Assembly (NCBI GenBank): GCA_964425915.1
Contig: CAYROO010000006.1
Coordinates: 76,976-140,975 of the forward strand
Length of the DNA stretch: 64,000 bases
Reading direction: 5' to 3'
From: Polycyclovorans sp964425915
GTDB taxonomy: Bacteria > Pseudomonadota > Gammaproteobacteria > Nevskiales > Nevskiaceae
In this document: positions 1 to 8,248 of the stretch, in pieces
Position numbering within the stretch: the stretch's first letter is position 1
How the letters are laid out: the number at the start of each line of letters is the position of its first letter
Made by a program: the position numbers and the translations under genes
Notes under the pieces: model-generated
Told to the model about the DNA's origin: nothing
The model's database searches: none
What the model saw: the letters and a program-made list of their open reading frames with translations, nothing else

Positions 1-1
1 G

Positions 2-2101
2 CTGACCCGCGCGATGGCGCAATCGCCTGCCGGGGTTCTGTTGCCGATGAGTTTCACGCTGGGGCAGCCGCAAGGGCGACCGAACCAGCCGCTTCCCGAA
101 CCAGTCCAACGCCAGCAGCTGCAACAGGTGGTCGACCGGGTCGGTGCCCGCGGGCGAGGTGAAATGCCGCTGCCGACCCTTGCCGCGCAAGCGCCCATCC
201 CCGCGCTGGCGACGGCCGCCGCTGGCATCGGTTTTCTCAACACCACGCTCGATGTGGACGGCGGGGTACGCTTCGAGCCCCTGGTCCTGGCGCACTTCGA
301 CAGCCTCTACCCATCGCTGTCGCTGCAGCTCGCAGCCGCCGCACTCAATCTCAGCGATGACGACATAGAAGTGCGGCTCGGGGAAGGCCTGCGACTCGGC
401 GGCCTGGAGATCAACACCTCCCCCCGGCTGCTGCTGCATAGCCATTTCTACCGCCCACGCAATGGCCAGCCGCCCTTCCCCACCTACTCCTTCTACGACG
501 TTCAGGCCGGCAAGATCCGCCTCGACAATTTTGCCGACAAGATCGTGCTGATCGGCGCCACGGCGCGCGGCATCGGGGATGCTTTCCCAACACCGATCGC
601 GCCATCGATGGCGCCGGTTGAGGTGCTCGCGCACAGCCTGTCCACCCTGCTCCAGGGCGACCAGTATCAGCGGCCGGCCTGGGCGCCATGGGCGGAGCTG
701 GCGGTGTTCGCGGTGTTGCTGCTGTGGCTGGCCTTCGGTGTCCCGGCGTTGGGCGGAACCTTGGCCGCGCTGGTCACGGTGGGGCTTGCCCTGGTGCTGC
801 TGGGCGCCCAGCACGCGCTGTTGGTGGGCAATGCCCTGTGGCTGAAGCTGGCGCTGCCGGCGCTATTCGTGCTGCTCGGTCACGGCATGATGCTGTTGAA
901 GCGGCTCAATCTGACCGAACGACTCAAGCGCAGCTCGGAAGTGGAAAGCGCCGAATCCAACCGCATGTTGGGGCTGGCGTTTCAGGGCCAGGGCCAGCTC
1001 GACATGGCCTTTGACAAGTTCCGGCGGGTACAACCGGTCGACGACAAACTGCTCGACCTGCTCTACAACCTCGCCCTCGACTTTGAACGCAAGCGGCAGT
1101 TCAACAAGGCCGAAAACGTTTATCAGTTCATTGCGGGACATGATCGCGGCTTCCGCGACGTTCAGGATAAGCTCGGGCGCGCCCGCAAGTTGTCGGAAAC
1201 CGTCATCATCGGCGGCGCGGGCGGACGGCACCCTGGCGGCACCCTGGTGCTCGACGCCACCCAGCAGCTGGAGAAACCCATGCTGGGGCGCTACCAGGTC
1301 GAAAAGGAACTCGGCAAGGGTGCGATGGGCATCGTCTATCTTGGTCGAGATCCCAAGATCGGACGGCAGGTGGCGATCAAGACCATGGCCCTGTCGCAAG
1401 AGTTCGAAGCCGATGAGCTGGAAAGCGTGAAGTCGCGCTTCTTTCGTGAGGCCGAAACCGCGGGGCGGCTATCGCATCCCAACATCGTGCAGATCTTCGA
1501 TGCCGGCGAGGAACACGACCTTGCTTACATCGCCATGGAGTTCATCCATGGCCACGACCTCACCCGCTACACCAAGCCCAATGCTCTGCTGCCGCCCCGA
1601 GAAGCGATCCGCTTCATTGCCGAGGCGGCGGATGCACTCGACTACGCCCATGGCAACGGCATCGTCCACCGGGATATCAAGCCGGCCAACATGATGCTGG
1701 TCGAGGCGACCCGCAATCTGAAACTGATGGACTTCGGCATTGCCCGTATCGCCGACTCCTCCAAGACCAAGACCGGCATGGTACTGGGTACGCCCAGCTA
1801 CATGAGCCCGGAGCAGTTGGCGGGACGCCGGGTGGATGGCCGTTCCGACCTGTTCTCGCTGTCGGTCACGCTGTACCAGCTGCTCAGCGGCAGTCTGCCG
1901 TTCCAGGCCGACTCCATGGCCACCCTGATGTTCAAGATCGCCAACGAGCCGCATCCGGCACTGGCACTGCTATGCCCGGACCTGCCGGCGTCGGTCACCG
2001 AGGTACTCGACCGCGGCCTCACCAAGGACCCGGAGCTCCGCTACGCCCGGGCCGGCGACCTGGCGGCGGCGCTGCGCAAGGTGCTGGCGGAACTGGGCTG
2101 A
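2..2101 (+). CDS. CHASE2-domain Ser/Thr protein kinase (5' partial)
   Basis: Receptor-type Ser/Thr kinase of the Hanks/PknB class. The frame is already open at base 2, so the true start is probably outside the window. From the first in-window Met (base 14), residues ~1-210 resemble an extracytoplasmic CHASE2 sensor, ~225-300 hold several hydrophobic membrane segments, ~310-390 look TPR-like (GLAFQGQGQLDMAFDKF), and ~423-690 form the kinase. Kinase motifs are the glycine loop GKGAMGIVYLG, VAIK with the ATP-binding Lys, HRDIKPANMM, DFGIA and GTPSYMSPEQ. It sits 6 nt upstream of a PP2C phosphatase and then an FHA protein, so it very likely supplies the phosphothreonine marks those two remove and read. 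The stimulus is unknown. Confidence 0.93.
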   Translation: MTRAMAQSPAGVLLPMSFTLGQPQGRPNQPLPEPVQRQQLQQVVDRVGARGRGEMPLPTLAAQAPIPALATAAAGIGFLNTTLDVDGGVRFEPLVLAHFDSLYPSLSLQLAAAALNLSDDDIEVRLGEGLRLGGLEINTSPRLLLHSHFYRPRNGQPPFPTYSFYDVQAGKIRLDNFADKIVLIGATARGIGDAFPTPIAPSMAPVEVLAHSLSTLLQGDQYQRPAWAPWAELAVFAVLLLWLAFGVPALGGTLAALVTVGLALVLLGAQHALLVGNALWLKLALPALFVLLGHGMMLLKRLNLTERLKRSSEVESAESNRMLGLAFQGQGQLDMAFDKFRRVQPVDDKLLDLLYNLALDFERKRQFNKAENVYQFIAGHDRGFRDVQDKLGRARKLSETVIIGGAGGRHPGGTLVLDATQQLEKPMLGRYQVEKELGKGAMGIVYLGRDPKIGRQVAIKTMALSQEFEADELESVKSRFFREAETAGRLSHPNIVQIFDAGEEHDLAYIAMEFIHGHDLTRYTKPNALLPPREAIRFIAEAADALDYAHGNGIVHRDIKPANMMLVEATRNLKLMDFGIARIADSSKTKTGMVLGTPSYMSPEQLAGRRVDGRSDLFSLSVTLYQLLSGSLPFQADSMATLMFKIANEPHPALALLCPDLPASVTEVLDRGLTKDPELRYARAGDLAAALRKVLAELG

Positions 2102-2107
2102 GCATCG

Positions 2108-2929
2108 ATGGCGCTCAAGGACAGACTTGAGGTCGTCATGCGCTCCGATGTGGGGCGGGTTCGCGACAACAACGAGGACGCGGTGGCGGAGGACGGCGAG
2201 CTCGGCCTGGTGGTGCTGGCCGACGGCATGGGGGGCTATAGCGCCGGCGAAATTGCTTCGGGACTGGCCATCGCCACCATTCTCGATGCCGCCCGCCGCC
2301 ATCTGCCAACCGAGCGGCCAGGCCAGGTCGATCCGGAGACCGGATATTCGGTGGAAGCCGAAGCGCTGCGAGAAGCGGTTACGCTCGCCCACCGGACCAT
2401 TCATCAGGTTTCGCAGTCACAACCCCAATGTGCGGGGATGGGCACAACCGTGGTCTGCGCACTGTTTCATGACGATCGTGTGAGCATCGCGTATGCAGGC
2501 GACTCCCGTCTCTATCGCTGGCGCGATGGACACCTGGAGCAGATCACACGCGACCACTCCCTGTTGGAAGAACTGGTGGCCCGCGGACACTACAGCCGCG
2601 AGGATGCCCAGCGACTGGTGCGCCGCAACATCGTGACGCGAGCGCTTGGCGTGGAGCGCGAGGTGGCAGTGGATCTGCTGGAGGAGCCCGTCGAAGTGGG
2701 CGACTGTTGGCTGCTCTGCTCCGACGGGCTCAATGATATGGTTCCCGATGACGAGATCGCGCGTATTCTGTCGACTGGCGACGGCGGCCTTGCCGCCTGC
2801 GCCGATGCTCTGGTAGCGGCCGCGCTGGCCGCAGGTGGGAGAGACAACGTTTCGGTCATCCTGGTGCAGGCGAATCGCTCGTTTGCGCGGGGCCGACGGT
2901 GGTACGAACGCTTGATGGAATGGTTCTGA
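2108..2929 (+). CDS. PP2C-family Ser/Thr protein phosphatase
   Basis: A 273-residue PP2C/Stp-type metal-dependent phosphatase. Metal-binding and catalytic motifs are all visible: RVRDNNEDA near the N-terminus, LADGMGGYSAGE, AYAGDSRLYRW, CSDGLNDMV and GGRDNVSVI near the C-terminus. There is no signal peptide or membrane segment, so it is cytosolic. The start lies 6 nt after the kinase stop codon, implying co-transcription. Its expected role is to reverse phosphorylation by the CHASE2 kinase and to act on whatever binds the downstream FHA protein. Length is normal for stand-alone bacterial PP2C enzymes. Confidence 0.94.
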   Translation: MALKDRLEVVMRSDVGRVRDNNEDAVAEDGELGLVVLADGMGGYSAGEIASGLAIATILDAARRHLPTERPGQVDPETGYSVEAEALREAVTLAHRTIHQVSQSQPQCAGMGTTVVCALFHDDRVSIAYAGDSRLYRWRDGHLEQITRDHSLLEELVARGHYSREDAQRLVRRNIVTRALGVEREVAVDLLEEPVEVGDCWLLCSDGLNDMVPDDEIARILSTGDGGLAACADALVAAALAAGGRDNVSVILVQANRSFARGRRWYERLMEWF

Positions 2930-2982
2930 ACGCCATTCCCGAATCATCAACAACGTGAACGCAACCTTAGGTGACACCGCGC

Positions 2983-3669
2983 ATGGGCAAGCTCATTCTC
3001 ACCGATCCCGATGGCAAGACTCGCGAGATTCCGCTGGAGCGAGAACGCATCACGGTCGGGAGGCACCCCGACAACGATATCGTGCTGGATGACCGCGCGG
3101 CCTCCGGGCGCCACGCCGCGATCGTCACCATCCTGCGGGACAGTTTCCTGGAGGACCTGCAGTCCACCAACGGCACCCTGGTCAACGGGCAGTCGATCAG
3201 CAAGCACCCGCTGAGTCACGGTGATGTCATCACGCTCGGACGCCACAGCCTGCGATATGAAAGCGAAGCGGCGCCCGCTGAGGACGACTTCGAAAAGACC
3301 ATGATTCTCCGACCCGGTCAGTTCGGCGCCGCCTTCGATGCGCAAGTGGAAGCCGCCACCACCGGCAGCCCGCCTCCGCCAGAGGCGCCGAGTCGCCCGA
3401 TCCTGGGCAAGCTTCGGGTCAGCAGTGGCGCCAACGCCGGCAAGGAGCTCGAACTGACCAAGGCGCTGACCACCATCGGGCGACCGGGGGTCCAGGTCGC
3501 CGCCATCACACGGCGGGCCGACGCGTACTACATCGTCCAGGTCGGCAGCCAAAGCGGCCCACGACCCAAGGTCAACGGGGTGGAACTGGGCGCCTCCGCG
3601 CAGGCCCTGAGCGCGGGCGACACCATCGAACTGGCCGGTACCACCATGCAGTTCCTGCGGGTCGACTGA
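2983..3669 (+). CDS. Tandem FHA-domain phosphothreonine-binding protein
   Basis: About 228 residues with two forkhead-associated folds. The first (residues ~5-85) has the classic signature: GRHPDNDIVLDD, then SGRHAAI and STNGTLVNG. The second (~140-228) is more divergent: TIGRPGVQVAAITRR then VNGVEL, with the usual SxxH element not evident, so it may not bind phosphopeptide. A Pro-rich linker joins them. I chose ATG 2983 because AGGTGA (2969-2974) is correctly spaced ahead of it; an in-frame GTG at 2971 lies on that ribosome site. Third gene of the kinase/phosphatase/FHA set. Its stop abuts the convergent alr stop with no spacer. Confidence 0.88.
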   Translation: MGKLILTDPDGKTREIPLERERITVGRHPDNDIVLDDRAASGRHAAIVTILRDSFLEDLQSTNGTLVNGQSISKHPLSHGDVITLGRHSLRYESEAAPAEDDFEKTMILRPGQFGAAFDAQVEAATTGSPPPPEAPSRPILGKLRVSSGANAGKELELTKALTTIGRPGVQVAAITRRADAYYIVQVGSQSGPRPKVNGVELGASAQALSAGDTIELAGTTMQFLRVD

Positions 3670-4755
3670 TCACGCGTTGCGGTAGACGAAGCGGACACGC
3701 TGGGTGAGGCCGCAGAACAGCTCATAGGCGATGGTGCCCGCATGCCGGGCCACCCGCTCGGCAGGCTGCAGAGGCCCCCACAGCTGCACCGGATCGCCGA
3801 CACGCGCCGCTGGACAGCTGCGCAGGTCCACCGTGATCATGTCCATCGACACACGCCCGGCCAGTGGAGCTTTGGCAGCGCCAATCCGCACCGGTGTGCC
3901 ATTGGGCAGGCAGCGTGGCACGCCATCGGCGTAGCCCACCGCCACCACGCCCACCGGCATCCGCTCGGGACAGCGGAAACTTTGCCCATAACCAATGGTG
4001 GCGCCTGCCTCGTAATGACGCACGGCGATCAACCGGCTCTCCAGCGTCATCGCTGGCCGCAGACCGAGGTCTGTCGCGGTGCGATCCTCCAGTGGGCTGG
4101 CCCCGTACAGCGCCAGCCCCGGCCGTACCCAATCGAGCCGGGCCTGCGGCCAGGCGATCAGGCCGGCGGAGTTGGCCACCGAGCGGGGTCCCGGCACACC
4201 CGCCAGGGCCTTGGTATAGGCGTCGATCTGCTCCAGCGTGAACGGGTTGTCGGGCTCGTCCGCCGACGCCAGGTGGGTGATCCAACCTTGCAGGCGCCAG
4301 CCGGGCTGCCGCGCCAGCGCCGCCTGAAGTCGCGGTACATCTTCCAGGGGAAAGCCCAGCCGGTGCATGCCACTGTCGAGCTTGAACCAGAGATCCACGC
4401 GCGCCTGTGGCCCAAGACGGGCCAGCAGGTCGAGCTGCCAGTGATCATGGACCACCACCTGCAGCGCCTCATAGACCGCCAGCGCGGCCTCCTCCTCGGA
4501 AATGATGCCTTCCAGTAACGCAATTGGCGCGTGCACATGGGCCTGACGCAGATGCATGGCTTCATCCATGCAGGCCACCGCCAGCGCATCGACCCCGGCA
4601 GCCGCCAACGTGCGGGCCACCGGCACCGCGCCATGCCCGTAACCATCGGCCTTGACCGCCGCCATCACGCGGGCGCCAGGCGCCATCCGTCTCACCACCG
4701 CGAGGTTATCCCGTATGGCGGAGAGGTCGATGGTGGCGGTGACCCGCGGCGTCAC
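3670..4755 (-). CDS. alr: Alanine racemase
   Basis: PLP-dependent interconversion of L- and D-alanine, providing D-Ala for peptidoglycan. The 361-residue length is typical. The N-terminal TIM-barrel holds the PLP lysine in AAVKADGYGHGA (residues ~30-42); the C-terminal domain has the catalytic Tyr region IGYGQSF and RVSMDMITVD. The start is a GTG at 4755 that overlaps the dnaB stop (GTGA), so translation is probably coupled to dnaB. dnaB-alr adjacency is common in Gammaproteobacteria. Its 3' end abuts the stop of the convergent FHA gene. Confidence 0.96.
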   Translation of the reverse strand: MTPRVTATIDLSAIRDNLAVVRRMAPGARVMAAVKADGYGHGAVPVARTLAAAGVDALAVACMDEAMHLRQAHVHAPIALLEGIISEEEAALAVYEALQVVVHDHWQLDLLARLGPQARVDLWFKLDSGMHRLGFPLEDVPRLQAALARQPGWRLQGWITHLASADEPDNPFTLEQIDAYTKALAGVPGPRSVANSAGLIAWPQARLDWVRPGLALYGASPLEDRTATDLGLRPAMTLESRLIAVRHYEAGATIGYGQSFRCPERMPVGVVAVGYADGVPRCLPNGTPVRIGAAKAPLAGRVSMDMITVDLRSCPAARVGDPVQLWGPLQPAERVARHAGTIAYELFCGLTQRVRFVYRNA

Positions 4756-6110
4756 GGCATGAAACCGTCGTCGTCGTACCCCTGGGCGAGGTTCTCAAAG
4801 CGGGTGTACTGGCCAAGGAAGGCCGTGCGTACGGTGCCGAGCGGGCCGTTACGCTGCTTGACGATGATCAATTCAGCGGTGCCCTTGTCTGCCGAGTCCT
4901 TGTTATAGACCTCGTCACGGTAGACGAACATCACCAGGTCGGCGTCCTGCTCGATACCGCCAGACTCGCGCAGGTCGCTCATACGCGGACGCTTGTTGTC
5001 GCGTTGCTCGACACCGCGGTTGAGCTGCGACAGCGCGATCACCGGCAGTTCCAGCTCCTTGGCCAGCGCCTTGAGACCACGGGAGATCTCGGAGATCTCG
5101 TTGGTGCGGTTCTCTCGCGTCCCGGGCACCTGCATGAGCTGAATGTAGTCCACCACAATCAGCTGGATGTTGTGCCGCATTTTCATGCGCCGCGCGCGGG
5201 CGCGCAGCTCCAGCGGCGACAAGGCGCCCGTCTGGTCGATGTAGAGCGGCGCTTCCCGGATCAGCCCACCCTGGCTGACCAGGCGGTCCCAGTCGCGATC
5301 CTCAAGCTCGCCGCTGCGCAGTCGACTCATGTCGATGCGGGCGAACGAGGACAGCATGCGCAAGCCCAGCTGTTCGGCGGGCATTTCCATGGAAAACACG
5401 GCGGCGCCCTTCTGCTCGTACATCACCACGTGTTCGGCAATGTTGAGTGCCAGCGAGGTTTTGCCCATCGAGGGTCGCCCCGCCAGGATCACCAGGTCGC
5501 CAGGATGCAGACCGGTGGTCATGCGGTCCAGCTCGGTGAATCCAGTGGACAGGCCGGCCAGCGAGCCGCCCTGCTCGCGCAGCAATTCGATCTTGTGTTC
5601 CACCTGCGACATGATCTGCGTCATGTCGAAGTAGCTGGACTGGGCGTGCTCGGTGCTGCTGCGAATGGCGAAAACCTGCTGCTCGGCGAGATCGATCAGC
5701 TCGGCTGGCGATCGCCCTTCTGGCCGATAGCCGGCCTCGGCAATCCCCACCCCAGCAGCGATCAGGCGCCGCAACACCGAGCGCTCGCGGACGATGTCCG
5801 CGTAGGCAGTGACGTTGGCCGCACTCGGGGTATCGTGGGCAAGGCTGCCCAAATACGCCAGGCCACCGGCAGCTTCGAGCTGCTCGCGGCTCCGCAGGTA
5901 CTCGCTGAGCGTGACGAAATCGCAAGGTCGGTTGTTGCCAACCAGGTCCGCGATGGCGCGAAACAGCAGCTGGTGATCTTCGCGGTAGAAGTCTTCGGCG
6001 CCGATCCGGTCGGCGATGTCGTTCCAGCAGCGGTTGTCCAGCATCAGGCCGCCCAGCACCGATTGCTCGGCCTCGATCGCGTACGGCGGCAGTTTCGGAT
6101 CTGTGGCCAT
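4752..6110 (-). CDS. dnaB: Replicative DNA helicase DnaB
   Basis: Hexameric 5'-3' fork helicase of about 452 residues. N-terminal domain ~1-150 (EAEQSVLGGLMLDNRCW, primase-interacting), then the RecA-like domain with Walker A LAGRPSMGKTSLALN, Walker B LIVVDYIQLM and ALSQLNRGVEQR (arginine-finger region). Met at 6110 (MATDPKLPPYAIEAEQ) is the family start; the longer open frame to 6278 reads low-complexity non-DnaB residues. It lies downstream of rplI in the rpsF-rpsR-rplI-dnaB-alr group with about 80 nt of spacer. No intein is present. Confidence 0.97.
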   Translation of the reverse strand: MATDPKLPPYAIEAEQSVLGGLMLDNRCWNDIADRIGAEDFYREDHQLLFRAIADLVGNNRPCDFVTLSEYLRSREQLEAAGGLAYLGSLAHDTPSAANVTAYADIVRERSVLRRLIAAGVGIAEAGYRPEGRSPAELIDLAEQQVFAIRSSTEHAQSSYFDMTQIMSQVEHKIELLREQGGSLAGLSTGFTELDRMTTGLHPGDLVILAGRPSMGKTSLALNIAEHVVMYEQKGAAVFSMEMPAEQLGLRMLSSFARIDMSRLRSGELEDRDWDRLVSQGGLIREAPLYIDQTGALSPLELRARARRMKMRHNIQLIVVDYIQLMQVPGTRENRTNEISEISRGLKALAKELELPVIALSQLNRGVEQRDNKRPRMSDLRESGGIEQDADLVMFVYRDEVYNKDSADKGTAELIIVKQRNGPLGTVRTAFLGQYTRFENLAQGYDDDGFMP

Positions 6111-6189
6111 GGACGGAAGACGCGGTGGGTTCAACGAAAAAGGCCCGCTGCGAGCAGCGGGCCGTCGAGTGTACGACAGGCCGGAAGCT

Positions 6190-6657
6190 TCAGTCGGCGG
6201 CGGCAGCCGCAGACCGCTGGGACTGCACCACCACCTTGATGGTGGCCTCGACTTCCGAATGCAGCGAGATCGCCACATCGAAGTCGCCGATTTCGCGGAA
6301 CGGACTCACCAGGCTGATCTCGTTGCGGTGCAGGTCGAGACCGGCCGCCACAGCGGCGTCGATGATCTCGGAAACCCCCACGGATCCGTAGAGTTTGCCT
6401 TCTTCCGATGCCAACACCTTGATCTGCAGCGTCTTGCCGTTGATCCCGGCCGCCCGCAGCTTGGCGGCGTTGAGACTGTCAGCAGCCTTCTTCACCAGCT
6501 CCGCCTTGCGGGCTTCGAACACGGCCTTATTGGCCTCAGTGGCGGGGAGTGCCTTGCCCTGCGGCAGCAGGAAATTGCGGCCATAGCCCGGCGCCACCTT
6601 GACGGTGTCGCCCAGGTCGCCGAGCTTCTTGATCTTCTCAAGCAGAATGACTTCCAT
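6190..6657 (-). CDS. rplI: 50S ribosomal protein L9
   Basis: L9 of 155 residues (family usually ~150). The N-terminal RNA-binding domain begins MEVILLEKIKKLGDLGD and contains VAPGYGRNFLLPQGKA; a connecting helix runs ~40-75; the C-terminal domain contains YGSVGVSEI. A short Ala/Ser-rich extension (QRSAAAAAD) ends the protein. Third gene of the ribosomal group, 11 nt after rpsR. E. coli encodes priB between rpsF and rpsR; no such gene is present here. Confidence 0.97.
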   Translation of the reverse strand: MEVILLEKIKKLGDLGDTVKVAPGYGRNFLLPQGKALPATEANKAVFEARKAELVKKAADSLNAAKLRAAGINGKTLQIKVLASEEGKLYGSVGVSEIIDAAVAAGLDLHRNEISLVSPFREIGDFDVAISLHSEVEATIKVVVQSQRSAAAAAD

Positions 6658-6668
6658 CGACGCGCTCC

Positions 6669-6896
6669 TTACTCGTGCTTGTCGGTGTACGGCAGCAGGG
6701 CCAGGAAGCGCGCACGCTTGATGGCGGTGTTCAGCTGACGCTGGTAACGCGACTTGGTGCCGGTGATTCGGGCCGGCACGATCTTGCCGTTCTCACCGAT
6801 GTACTGCTTCAGGGTGGCGAGATCCTTGTAATCGATCTGGTCGACGCCTTCAGCGGAAAACTTGCAGGACTTCTTGCGGCGGAAAAAGGCGGCCAT
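6669..6896 (-). CDS. rpsR: 30S ribosomal protein S18
   Basis: S18, 75 residues, normal length. It starts MAAFFRRKKSCKFSAEGV and contains IDYKDLATLKQYIGENGKIVPARITGTKSRYQRQL in pieces typical of the family, ending ALLPYTDKHE. S18 pairs with S6 on the 30S platform, and the S6:S18 complex is a known translational repressor of this type of operon. It follows rpsF with only 2 nt between them. The N-terminal Cys is retained. Confidence 0.97.
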   Translation of the reverse strand: MAAFFRRKKSCKFSAEGVDQIDYKDLATLKQYIGENGKIVPARITGTKSRYQRQLNTAIKRARFLALLPYTDKHE

Positions 6897-6898
6897 GA

Positions 6899-7306
6899 TC
6901 AGACTCCGGCGTTGTCATCGTCAGCCGAGTCATCGGCCATCTCGGCGGCCGCACGGCGGTCGCCACGGTCAGACTTCTTCTCGTCGTCCTGTTCCTTGAA
7001 CAGCGGCGACGGCACCGTCACGGCCTGCTCCTTGCGGACCACCAGACGGCGCAGCACGGCGTCGTTGAACTTGAACGCGCCTTCAATCTCATTGAGGGTG
7101 GCTTCGTCGCACTCAATGTTCATGAGCACGTAGTGGGCCTTGTGAGCGTTCTGGATGGGATAGGCCAGCTGGCGGCGACCCCAGTCTTCCAGACGGTGCA
7201 TGGTGCCGCCGGTGGCGGTCACCATGTTGCGGTAACGCTCGGTCATGGCCGGAACCTGATCGCTCTGGTCCGGATGCACCATGACCACGATTTCGTAGTG
7301 ACGCAT
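6899..7306 (-). CDS. rpsF: 30S ribosomal protein S6
   Basis: S6, 135 residues. The core MRHYEIVVMVHPDQSDQVP and GRRQLAYPIQNAHKAHYVL are diagnostic. The C-terminal tail is acidic and Asp/Ala-rich (EMADDSADDDNAGV); S6 tails vary, and in E. coli RimK adds glutamates there. A strong ribosome site (AAGGAG) lies 6 nt before the start. First gene of rpsF-rpsR-rplI. Its promoter appears to lie inside the end of rlmB, and its leader contains a hairpin (see separate entries). Confidence 0.97.
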   Translation of the reverse strand: MRHYEIVVMVHPDQSDQVPAMTERYRNMVTATGGTMHRLEDWGRRQLAYPIQNAHKAHYVLMNIECDEATLNEIEGAFKFNDAVLRRLVVRKEQAVTVPSPLFKEQDDEKKSDRGDRRAAAEMADDSADDDNAGV

Positions 7307-7392
7307 GGAAACTCCTTGTGGACACGCCCGATGGACGCGGCTTCCCGAGGGGACGGTGAAGCAAGAAAAACACGCCCGGCTGGACGTGAAGG
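7307..7392 (-). promoter_or_regulatory. rpsF leader, candidate S6:S18 control region
   Basis: About 85 nt between the predicted transcription start and the S6 start codon. It contains a 7-bp hairpin with an AGCC loop followed by a U-run, then the heptamer GGGCGTG a second time (7322-7328) just before the Shine-Dalgarno. Autoregulation of rpsF operons by S6:S18 binding to the leader, with a CCG trinucleotide displayed in the RNA, is established in other bacteria. Here CCG does occur at the loop edge, but that this is the binding site is inference. Confidence 0.35.
7366..7388 (-). terminator. Terminator-like hairpin after rlmB / in rpsF leader
   Basis: On the minus strand CACGTCC-AGCC-GGGCGTG is followed by TTTTTCTT. 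It starts 12 nt after the rlmB stop, so it is a good intrinsic terminator for rlmB. The best rpsF promoter lies just upstream of it, so it could also attenuate rpsF transcription. Confidence 0.6.
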
Positions 7393-7398
7393 GCGCGG

Positions 7399-7427
7399 AT
7401 TATGTCGGCCGTGCGCCCCGATTGCAA
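7399..7427 (-). promoter_or_regulatory. Predicted sigma-70 promoter of rpsF operon
   Basis: Minus strand TTGCAA (7427-7422), 17-bp spacer, CATAAT (7404-7399). Both boxes match consensus at five of six and four-to-five positions and the spacing is ideal. The -35 box lies inside the last codons of rlmB. Predicted start of transcription is near 7392. Confidence 0.55.
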
Positions 7428-8173
7428 GCTACACCGGCGGCGTGCCGTTGGCGCCAGGCCTCGTAAAGACAGACCGCCGCCGCCACCGACACGTTGAGGC
7501 TTTCGGTACGGCCGGACATGGGAATGCGGACCAGCCGGTCACAATGCTCCCGCGTCAGCCGCCGCATGCCCTCGCCTTCAGCGCCCATGACCAGCACCAT
7601 CGGCCCGGTCAGATCGGCCTGATACAGCGTCTGATCGGCCTCGCCTGCCAATCCGGTGATCCAGTAGCCCAGGGACTGCAGGCGCTCCAAGGTGCGCGAC
7701 AGGTTGGTCACGGTCACCAGCGGCACGCGCTCGGCGCTGCCCGCCGCGGCCTTGCGCGCCACGGCAGTGAGACTGGCCGCACGGTCACGGGGAATGATGA
7801 CCGCATCGACCCCCACCGCCTCAGCCGTGCGCAGGCAGGCGCCAAGGTTGTGGGGGTCCTGCACCCCATCAAGCACCAGCAACAAGCGATCCGGTGTGGC
7901 CGGGTGGGCCAGTAGGGCATCACCATCGATCTGCCGCACCGGTACCGCAGCCATCACGCCCTGATGGCGCAGTCCGGGCAAGCGTAGATCGAGGTCGCCG
8001 CGGCCGCAGCGCTGGACCGGGACGCCCAGGCTGTGGGCCGCCGCGAGCACCTTGCGGGCGCGCTCGTCATTGCGGCTGTCCAGCAGCCAGATCTGATGCG
8101 GCTTTTCGTCGGCGTCTTCCAGCGCGGCGAGGACGGCGTGAAAACCGCCAATGAGGGTTTCGTTAGAGGCCAT
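7400..8173 (-). CDS. rlmB: 23S rRNA (guanosine-2'-O-)-methyltransferase RlmB
   Basis: SPOUT-family methyltransferase of 257 residues that methylates the 2'-O of G2251 in the 23S rRNA P-loop. N-terminal L30e-like substrate-binding domain (NETLIGGFHAVLAAL), then the knotted domain with motifs ALLVLDGVQDPHNLGACLRTAE, VMGAEGEGMRRLT and PMSGRTESLNVSVAAAV split across the C-terminal half. Start at 8173 (MASNETL) is chosen because the upstream in-frame Met at 8194 adds a short non-family peptide. In E. coli rlmB directly follows rnr; here an OmpA lipoprotein gene with its own terminator lies between them. Confidence 0.95.
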   Translation of the reverse strand: MASNETLIGGFHAVLAALEDADEKPHQIWLLDSRNDERARKVLAAAHSLGVPVQRCGRGDLDLRLPGLRHQGVMAAVPVRQIDGDALLAHPATPDRLLLVLDGVQDPHNLGACLRTAEAVGVDAVIIPRDRAASLTAVARKAAAGSAERVPLVTVTNLSRTLERLQSLGYWITGLAGEADQTLYQADLTGPMVLVMGAEGEGMRRLTREHCDRLVRIPMSGRTESLNVSVAAAVCLYEAWRQRHAAGVACNRGARPT

Positions 8174-8190
8174 GCGCGCAGTGTAGCGGC

Positions 8191-8220
8191 GCAAACAAAA
8201 CGGGGCCCGAAGGCCCCGTT
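8191..8220 (-). terminator. Intrinsic terminator of the OmpA-lipoprotein gene
   Basis: Minus strand stem AACGGGGCC paired with GGCCCCGTT around a UUCG tetraloop, followed by TTGTTTGC. It sits about 30 nt past the lipoprotein stop and separates that gene from rlmB. Confidence 0.8.
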
Positions 8221-8248
8221 GGTAAATCTTCCGCCGGTAAGGCTTCGA

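Noticed and set aside
2971..2982. GTG start for the FHA gene at 2971
   Set aside because: It lies on the AGGTGA ribosome site of ATG 2983.
5004..6239. Long open frame opposite dnaB (411 codons)
   Set aside because: High-GC third-position shadow of dnaB; composition is His/Gln/Arg-rich with no motif, and dnaB is certain.
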